A stretch of DNA of 57,312 nt from Candidatus Poribacteria bacterium (GTDB taxonomy: Bacteria > Poribacteria > WGA-4E > WGA-3G). Location: assembly GCA_012267415.1 (NCBI GenBank), contig JAAXGN010000157.1, positions 1 to 57,312 on the forward strand. Direction: 5' to 3'. Positions 51,723 to 57,312 of this stretch are shown in pieces. The translations under genes were made by a program, and so were the position numbers. Each line of letters opens with the position of its first letter. The first letter of the stretch is position 1. The notes below the pieces were generated by a model, which saw only the letters and a program-made list of their open reading frames with translations, searched no databases and was not told the origin of the DNA.

Positions 51723-52796
51723 TTATCTTTTCTCTGCTTCTAACTGTTCTTTTTGCCATCCGTAGTCAACATTACCATCATAGAACTTATCTGGATGTTC
51801 TACTGCCCAAATTTGCTTGTGGATGAGCCAATTCTTTGGGTCTAATTTCAATGCTTTTCGCCATTCTATCATTGCTTCCTGTTTTTTCCCTATTTTCAAT
51901 AAGGTTAGACCGAGTTGAAAGCGTGCATTCGCCTCAATGACTTTCGGGTTTTCCGATTTTTTCAAGGGTTTGATGTCTCTCAAGAGGGTCGTGTTATAAG
52001 TAGGATCGGATAGCCATCTTTCCAGCATTTTAATTGTCTCTTTTTTCGCGACATTTATACTGAAAGGTTGTTTGGTCAACCTTCCTGCTTCGTCAATCAT
52101 GATACCGTAGGGTATTGCTTTGAGATTATAGGTATTACCCAATATGTTCTGTGAATCGACCAGTGTCGTGAAATCGGCATTGGCTTTGTCGTGCCACGGT
52201 TTTACTACAGAGGCACCTTGTGCATCTATTGCGATGGAGACGATGTTCAGTTTATCACGATGTTTGGTATAAAACTCCTGCCATCCTGACAGTTGTCCAC
52301 GGCATCCTCACCATGATCCCCATATATAGAGTAGTGTTTTCTTTCCGCGAAAACTTTTCAGGGGTCTGGGATTGTCTTCAAGGTCAGGAAGGGTGAATGT
52401 CGGTGCGAGTTGTTCTGGATGGATAACTTCTAACTGCGTTTCCGATGACTCGTATATTTCATAGCCGAATGGTTTAGTGATGCTTTCAATTTTTGCATAG
52501 TTTACGTTGTTGATGCTAAAGACATCTTCACCGAAGTTGATTGGAACACATATCTCCGATTCTTCACCCCCACAGATTACTGCCATTTCTGTGCTGTCAG
52601 GGTATTCAACCTTCAATCCTAATTGTTTACAGAAAGGTTCTATTGGGATTAACCAAACACCATCTTTTGATATAGGTGCTGGTGTAAATGTTGCAGGTTG
52701 ATTATCTATAAGAATTTGTATCTTGTCGGTTTGTGCTGCTTGTAGTGCTATTGCGAAAGACATCATAGCGCATGCGGTGAATATTAGTTTTATCAT
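51723..52796 (-). CDS. TlpA-like thioredoxin-fold protein with in-frame TGA (candidate selenoprotein)
   Basis: One frame of 357 codons broken by a single TGA at 52308-52310 (codon 163). Before it: signal peptide (MIKLIFTACAMMSFAIALQA), a copper-amine-oxidase-N/stalk-like domain, then APTFTLPDLEDNPRPLKSFRG and LLYIWGSW. After it: GCRGQLSGWQEFY, VSIAIDAQG, LKAIPYGIMIDEAG (a TlpA/ResA pattern) and a TPR-like C-terminus. TGA stands where the first redox Cys belongs. A hairpin CTGTC-AGGAT-GGCAG lies 15 bases beyond it. It may encode selenocysteine, or the gene may be broken. It overlaps the CxxCH gene by ATGA. Confidence 0.7.
52264..52310 (-). promoter_or_regulatory. Candidate bacterial SECIS hairpin after TGA
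   Basis: Reading the mRNA, the TGA is followed by 15 bases, then CTGTC-AGGAT-GGCAG: a five-pair stem (one G-U) with a five-base loop whose second base is G. The TGA-to-loop distance is 20 bases. Short-loop hairpins with an early loop G at 16-37 bases are the usual bacterial SECIS form. Confidence 0.45.
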
Positions 52797-53161
52797 TGTG
52801 TGTTTCTCTCCCGACGTTGTGAGTCGTAAATAAGGAATTTTGTTATCTGATCAGCAGTTTTGGGTGTGAGTCCTGATCCTGCTTTTCGCATCATCTTTTG
52901 AACATATTTCTTCCATTCATCTGGTGTAAAGTTTGAATTGATGGGTCTTGCGACTGTATGGCATTTACTGCATCTTCGTGTGAAGACGTTGTAAAGCGTT
53001 TGCATCTCCTGTGGGTAGTTAGAGACATCAATTTCGGTAGGTCCCTGATCTGCTGCATACGTTTTAGCAGGAGAATGTTGGACACGCATCGCGAAGAATA
53101 TTAGGATACCCATCACAAGGATAACGCCTATAACTGAGCTCCAAATAATTGTCTGTTGCAT
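52793..53161 (-). CDS. Membrane-anchored CxxCH protein, probable monohaem cytochrome
   Basis: 122 residues. An N-terminal membrane segment (IIWSSVIGVILVMGILIFFA) is followed by FTRRCSKCHTVARPINSNFTP and DEWKKYVQKMMRKAG. Cys-x-x-Cys-His is the covalent haem site, and a Met in the MMRK part may be the other ligand. The CxxCH...W...M module matches the two in the protein at 35086-38076. It overlaps the start of the TlpA-like gene by four bases, so the pair are translated together. Confidence 0.8.
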   Translation of the reverse strand: MQQTIIWSSVIGVILVMGILIFFAMRVQHSPAKTYAADQGPTEIDVSNYPQEMQTLYNVFTRRCSKCHTVARPINSNFTPDEWKKYVQKMMRKAGSGLTPKTADQITKFLIYDSQRRERNTQ

Positions 53162-53187
53162 CTCCTATTGATCCTCAATATCCATAT

Positions 53188-53565
53188 TTATAGAATTAGC
53201 AAATGTGTATCTATCCTAACATCACCGTTTTCCACTACATCTATAGTTATCCGACTTCCAAGAAGTAGAAACATACCAGAAATTGGATCACCATCTGTTC
53301 TTAATGCAGAAACACTGCGTTGTTCTTCATGCCATTTTACTTTCACAAGAAACTTTTCCATTGCAGCTGTAGTTCCATCTGCAAGGATCACCTCTTGGTC
53401 ATCAACTTTTGGAAGTTTGAGACGGTATATTAGATCACTCGGCAGAGCCAAATAACCGGAGAATCCTGTATCAACAATACATTCTATTGTTTCACTATGG
53501 CTTGAACCAATGACTTCCAATTCAATGATGGTTTCAAGGTTAGATGTAACTTTTCCAGTAATCAT
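53188..53565 (-). CDS. Clan AA retroviral-type aspartic protease
   Basis: 125 residues with the catalytic IVDTGFSGYLALP (Asp32-Thr-Gly34), a flap region VILADGTTAAM and the second glycine motif near LLLGSRITID. Single-domain proteins like this act as dimers. It starts within the last four bases of the gene before it (ATGA overlap at 53562-53565). Confidence 0.8.
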   Translation of the reverse strand: MITGKVTSNLETIIELEVIGSSHSETIECIVDTGFSGYLALPSDLIYRLKLPKVDDQEVILADGTTAAMEKFLVKVKWHEEQRSVSALRTDGDPISGMFLLLGSRITIDVVENGDVRIDTHLLIL

Positions 53566-53831
53566 TTAGTCGTAGACGAAATTTTAAAACCCATACGATG
53601 TGCCGCTTGAAATCCGATGCGTAAACTATAAATGACAGCATCGGGACGTTTATTAAGAAGTTGCATGGATGGGGATAAATCGTCAGTACCTATTTCGTAA
53701 TCCCCTGTTTCAATGTCAACAGACAAGAATTTACCGTTGTGAACTGGTTCAACTTTGTCCTGAATCTGCTGCTGATAGATCTCTTTACCACGAGCAACAA
53801 CATCTTCGGATTTATAATGGATGCGTGCCAT
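53562..53831 (-). CDS. Small protein paired with the aspartic protease
   Basis: 89 residues, mostly helical and charged, with SEDVVARGKEIYQQQI, a GKFLSVDIETGDYEIG hairpin and DAVIYSLRIGFQAAHRMG. No family that I can name with certainty. It overlaps the protease gene by four bases, so the two form one unit like a toxin-antitoxin pair or a protease-substrate pair. Confidence 0.7.
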   Translation of the reverse strand: MARIHYKSEDVVARGKEIYQQQIQDKVEPVHNGKFLSVDIETGDYEIGTDDLSPSMQLLNKRPDAVIYSLRIGFQAAHRMGFKISSTTK

Positions 53832-53922
53832 AGTATAATTCCTTGATTGGTAGATTATAGTGAAATCTTAATTACTTGCACAGACCTCAATTATCTTCAG
53901 ATTCATCAAATCTCACCATATT

Positions 53923-55761
53923 TTAAATGACATTCTTGACTTTCTGGATAATAGCATTTGCGTTGATTCCGTGAAGTTCCAAGAGTTCTTCAGGTTTGCC
54001 GGATCTTGGTATTCCTGTGACAGCGAGTTTATGAACGCATATACCTTCAGTTGCAACGGCATCTAACACGGCATCTCCTAAACCGCCTTCGGGATAGTGG
54101 TCTTCAACGGTGATGAGTGTATTGTTCGTATCGGCTGCTGCGGAAATTAAGGTTTTTGCGTCAATAGGTTTGATGCTATATACGTCAATGACTCGGATTG
54201 AAATTCCTTCGGTAGAGAGTGCTTGGTGTGCTTTCAATGCCTCGTGAAGTGTAATGCCTGCAGCGACAACGGTTACTGTGTCTTGATCACTTTTCTTTAT
54301 GACCTTACTTCCACCGATGGGAAAACTGTCATCAGCATCATAGAGTATTGCCGTTTTGGGTCGCGATGTACGTAAATAGACGATACCTTCATGTGCGGCA
54401 GCTTCTGCAACAAGTCGTTCTGCAGACACGGCATCGCTTGGATATAGCACGACTGACCCCGGAATTGCTCTGAACATAGCGAGGTCTTCCAGACCCATTT
54501 GTGAGGGGCCGTCTTCACCGATTGACACGCCGCAGTGTGATCCTGCATATTTTATGTTCGCCTGTGAGATAGCCGACATCCGTATATGGTCATAGGCACG
54601 CGATAGGAAGGCAGCGAATGTGGATACAAAAGGTATCTTTCCGCGTTTTGCTAACCCTATACCTGCGCCGACCAAATTCTGTTCTGCGATGAACATCTCA
54701 AAAAAGCGGTCTGGGTGGCGTTCCATGAATTGTTCTGCGTAGGTAGAGTTTTTTGTATCTCCATCTAAAGCAACGACATTAGGATTGGTATCACCGAGTT
54801 TTGCGAGTCCGGTTCCGTAACCGCCGCGTGTTGCCACCTCTTCGTCAGGTGCATATTCTGGGGGAACAGATTCCTTAATGATTGATGCCTGCTTCTTTAT
54901 CGGTTTTGGCGGTTCTATCTGTAATGGGATGTCAGTGTTCAACGGACCGAGTTCTGCTAAAGCCTTATCAAGTTCTTCACCTTTTGGAACAGCTTTTCCG
55001 TGCCAGTTATCTTCATTCGCAAGAAATGAAACACCTTGTCCTTTGAACGTCTTTGCAACGATCATTGTCGGTTTATCGGTAGACGTTTTTGCTTTATCAA
55101 GTGCTGATAATATCTCATCATAATTGTGTCCGTCAATACCGATGGACTGCCAGCCGAATGCATCAAAACGTTGACAGTAGGTGTCTATATCAAATGCGTA
55201 CATTGTACGTTGGCTCTGTCCGAGTGCATTGACATCTATAATACCGATAAGGTTATTCAATTTGTAATAGGATGCTAATGCGGCAGCTTCCCAGACACTT
55301 CCCTCAGCGATTTCACCATCCCCAAGGAGTACATAGACACGATAGTCAGATTTATCCAGATATTTTCCATTGAGTGCCATCCCGAGTCCGAGTGATAGAC
55401 CTTGTCCGAGGGAACCTGTTGCGACTTCAGTCCAGTCAAACCGTGGCGTAGGATGTCCTTCAAGGATACTGTCAATTTGTCGTAGTGTCAGTAGATCGTC
55501 GGTTGGAATGATTCCTGCTTCAGCATAAGCAGCGTAAAGGAGGGGTGCTGCATGTCCTTTTGATAGGACGAACCTGTCGTTGTTTGGGTTTTGTGCGTTG
55601 TCGCAGTCATAGTACATTGCGTGAAAAAATAGGGCAGAAACGATATCTGCCGCGGATAGACAGGTAGTTGGGTGTCCTGATCCTGCTTCTGAGGTGGAAA
55701 CGAGTGAGTGAATTCGTAAGTTTGTCGCTTTCTGTTTAAGAGTATTCTTCAGATTATCCAC
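53923..55761 (-). CDS. tkt: Transketolase
   Basis: 612 residues, a full transketolase moving two-carbon units in the pentose phosphate pathway. It has SGHPTTCLSAADIVSALFF, KGHAAPLLYAAYAE, ATGSLGQGLSLGLGMA, the thiamine-diphosphate region LLGDGEIAEGSVWEAA and IIDVNALGQS, EQNLVGAGIGLAKRG with the catalytic Glu, and the C-terminal domain ending SGKPEELLELHG. The length and GEIAEGSVWEAA type fit the shorter vertebrate-like form. The preceding gene on this strand ends 22 bases upstream. Confidence 0.95.
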   Translation of the reverse strand: MDNLKNTLKQKATNLRIHSLVSTSEAGSGHPTTCLSAADIVSALFFHAMYYDCDNAQNPNNDRFVLSKGHAAPLLYAAYAEAGIIPTDDLLTLRQIDSILEGHPTPRFDWTEVATGSLGQGLSLGLGMALNGKYLDKSDYRVYVLLGDGEIAEGSVWEAAALASYYKLNNLIGIIDVNALGQSQRTMYAFDIDTYCQRFDAFGWQSIGIDGHNYDEILSALDKAKTSTDKPTMIVAKTFKGQGVSFLANEDNWHGKAVPKGEELDKALAELGPLNTDIPLQIEPPKPIKKQASIIKESVPPEYAPDEEVATRGGYGTGLAKLGDTNPNVVALDGDTKNSTYAEQFMERHPDRFFEMFIAEQNLVGAGIGLAKRGKIPFVSTFAAFLSRAYDHIRMSAISQANIKYAGSHCGVSIGEDGPSQMGLEDLAMFRAIPGSVVLYPSDAVSAERLVAEAAAHEGIVYLRTSRPKTAILYDADDSFPIGGSKVIKKSDQDTVTVVAAGITLHEALKAHQALSTEGISIRVIDVYSIKPIDAKTLISAAADTNNTLITVEDHYPEGGLGDAVLDAVATEGICVHKLAVTGIPRSGKPEELLELHGINANAIIQKVKNVI

Positions 55762-55783
55762 AAATTTTGCGTGTCCTTTCCAT

Positions 55784-56362
55784 TTAAGATTGTTTAGCTT
55801 TTAGAATATCTGCTCGCCGTTGTGCAGATAAAGTTAGATAATGTTCTTTACATGTTTTTACAAGATATTCGAAAGTCTTAATTGCTTTTGCAATGTCTTG
55901 TGTTTTGACGTAAGACTCTGCTTGCCAATACAACGATTTTGCAACGATTTCGTTGTCTACTAACTGTATAACTCTTTTTCCTCTTTTTTCCTTTTTTATT
56001 GCTTGGTCGAATTTTTCTATTGCTACTTCATAGTTTTTCTCCTCATAGTATGCCATCACTGCTTCGGCATAGGCGAAGTTGTCTTCTTCATTCTGGTTAA
56101 AACGGGGTACAGAAATCCGTTGTTTTAGTATTAATGTGGAAAGATCTTCTGGTATTTCGTGTACATCGTCCTCATCATCATCTTCATCGTCATCATCTTT
56201 AGGTTCTTCTGATGTGTCCGCTGTGCGATTAGCATCTTCGGATTCGTCATTATCATCAAAACCGTAAGGCACATGTGCCTCGTTTTCACTCTGATCGTCT
56301 TCATTAGGAGGTGTGGTTTCTTCCTCGTCAATTTCATGAATTTCGTCAAGTTTAAAGTTCAT
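55784..56362 (-). CDS. Acidic protein with TPR-like C-terminus
   Basis: About 192 residues. The first 80 are extremely acidic (KDDDDEDDDEDDVHEI and similar), probably disordered. Residues 95-185 have TPR-like helices (YAEAVMAYYEEKNYEVAIEKFDQAI, SLYWQAESYVKTQDIAKAIKTFEYL). AGGAG sits five bases before the second of two adjacent ATGs. It lies upstream of tkt in the same direction. No exact family is named. Confidence 0.7.
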   Translation of the reverse strand: MNFKLDEIHEIDEEETTPPNEDDQSENEAHVPYGFDDNDESEDANRTADTSEEPKDDDDEDDDEDDVHEIPEDLSTLILKQRISVPRFNQNEEDNFAYAEAVMAYYEEKNYEVAIEKFDQAIKKEKRGKRVIQLVDNEIVAKSLYWQAESYVKTQDIAKAIKTFEYLVKTCKEHYLTLSAQRRADILKAKQS

Positions 56363-56425
56363 CATTTCTCCTTTTGAGATATTATTTTTTCAAACAGAAT
56401 TAATTGTCGGTATAAACGTGATTAT

Positions 56426-56455
56426 ATCCTATCAGATTTATATGTAATATGTCAA
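56426..56455 (-). promoter_or_regulatory. Possible promoter for the acidic TPR/tkt genes
   Basis: Minus strand TTGACA (56450-56455) and TAGGAT (56426-56431), 18 bases apart, upstream of 56362. Confidence 0.5.
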
Positions 56456-56580
56456 GAAAAACCGTGGTTGTTTCTAACGGGTGTGTAAAGTTATTGTCAC
56501 TCTTTTTTGTCAGAATCGCGCCAATTACATAGCTGGCGCGGAGAACACGCCATGACATCGATAAAAATCACAGATATTGA

Positions 56581-57297
56581 TTACTCAGTGTCATAAAAGA
56601 AACTGGGTTGGACAAAAAGAACGCCAGGTATGGAGGTTAATTCCGCTATTACCGGTAATACATCAAAGTCCCCGACATATATGACTTCCACACGGAAATC
56701 ATCAAAGATGTCGGTGATCGTTGGGTTGTATCCTTTGCTAATAAGGAACTTTTGGACATCAGGGATAGGAGAGGTGTGCTTTTGCCAAGTTTGTTCGTCG
56801 TAATGTACCAATATGATACCGCATTCATAGTCACTGTCATGTTGACAAGGTTTTTTATGGTTGGGCGTTGTCTCACTTGATGTGTCAATGGTAAATGTTT
56901 TACTCTGATCGTTGATAACGACGGTATATTCACCTTGCACGAAGAATCCAATAAATATGGCTTGATACCACTCATACACATCGGCTGTGCAATAGAAACT
57001 GCCATCAGGTTTCGGTTCACTCTGTGTTATTTCTATTCTGAGTGTATCCCCAGGCACCCATGTGTGCGGCGCACCTTCCCATGTCGATAAATCAGCTTCA
57101 ATCTCGTTCTCATTATTGTTGTAAAATATACGGGTCTGGTGATGTCCAAGACAACCGCCTAACACACCGTTCACTAAAATGGTAACAGCGTAATACTTAG
57201 GGTTCATATCATCATATTGCACTCCGGAGTGTTCATAGAACCTGGTTATCTCTTTTAGCTCTTTGTCAATATCTGCAATGTGTATTTGAAAACGCAA
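56581..57297 (-). CDS. Unknown protein at right edge
   Basis: 238 residues, hydrophilic and beta-rich, with HHQTRIFYNNNENEIEADLSTWEG and a C-terminal FRVEVIYVGDFDVLPVIAELTSIPGVLFVQPSFFYD segment that has a ferredoxin-like shape. No family recognised. A stop (TAA) sits right before the TTG at 57297, and the next ATG is at 57207 (MNPKYYAVTI), so the true start is uncertain and could be either. Confidence 0.55.
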   Translation of the reverse strand: MRFQIHIADIDKELKEITRFYEHSGVQYDDMNPKYYAVTILVNGVLGGCLGHHQTRIFYNNNENEIEADLSTWEGAPHTWVPGDTLRIEITQSEPKPDGSFYCTADVYEWYQAIFIGFFVQGEYTVVINDQSKTFTIDTSSETTPNHKKPCQHDSDYECGIILVHYDEQTWQKHTSPIPDVQKFLISKGYNPTITDIFDDFRVEVIYVGDFDVLPVIAELTSIPGVLFVQPSFFYDTE

Positions 57298-57312
57298 TTA
57301 GTAGTTTCGGAC

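Noticed and set aside
56079..56267. Serine-rich plus-strand frame
   Set aside because: It is the reverse reading of the acidic run in the gene at 55784.

Overview
The window looks like a piece of a free-living bacterial chromosome, and the best guess is Candidatus Poribacteria or a close relative. This is an inference from the gene mix, not from a marker gene. There are four phytanoyl-CoA dioxygenase-family genes, two Gfo/Idh/MocA oxidoreductases, four WD40 beta-propeller proteins, a tricorn-type peptidase, a DUF1501 protein, MtaA/UroD and Tm-1/UPF0261 families, and intergenic regions full of short palindromic repeats. TGA is used as a normal stop (for example at 3412-3414 and 17045-17047). 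Several promoters match the sigma-70 consensus exactly. There is no phage, plasmid, CRISPR array or complete insertion sequence.

Layout, left to right. 1-6370: a membrane-anchored DUF3352-like protein, a membrane-anchored TPR protein, a DUF58 protein and a PQQ-type propeller protein, with a small transposed element (MITE) at 4436-4686 that has a target-site duplication. 6471-10165: a beta-lactamase-like protein, a 212-residue protein built from an internal duplication, a MtaA/UroD-type methyltransferase-like protein and an oxidoreductase. 10243-13220: a second MITE, guaB with a consensus promoter, a solitary nuoI-like ferredoxin and an orphan MT-A70 methyltransferase. 13343-19448: a compact run of a 922-residue unknown protein, a malate-dehydrogenase-like pseudoenzyme, an XdhC-family protein, a small unknown protein and a PhyH dioxygenase. 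19573-31128: a WD40 protein, DUF420, PhyH, an M24 peptidase, tRNA-Leu(CAA), a sugar-phosphate isomerase-like protein, hflX, an ABC-2 permease, acetate kinase and a DUF3368/UPF0175 toxin-antitoxin pair.

31505-40962 is a minus-strand block of DUF1501 protein, WD40 protein, a large secreted protein with two CxxCH sites, and tricorn protease. 41000-43464 holds an AT-rich region with a probable small gene, then queF and an oxidoreductase. 43575-51534 holds two more large WD40 proteins, two PhyH genes and a UPF0261 protein. 51723-57297 (minus strand) holds a CxxCH protein overlapping a thioredoxin-like gene interrupted by one in-frame TGA at the redox site, a candidate selenoprotein. It also holds an aspartic-protease gene pair, transketolase, an acidic TPR-like protein and an edge hypothetical.

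The most interesting points are the in-frame TGA in the TlpA-like gene with a hairpin just downstream, the pseudo-dehydrogenase operon, the internally duplicated FxCGxxH protein beside the MtaA-like gene, and a layered system of small mobile repeats. In that system MITEs with 9-10 bp target duplications carry palindromes that also occur alone, and another palindrome has become the stop codon or C-terminal tail of WD40 genes.
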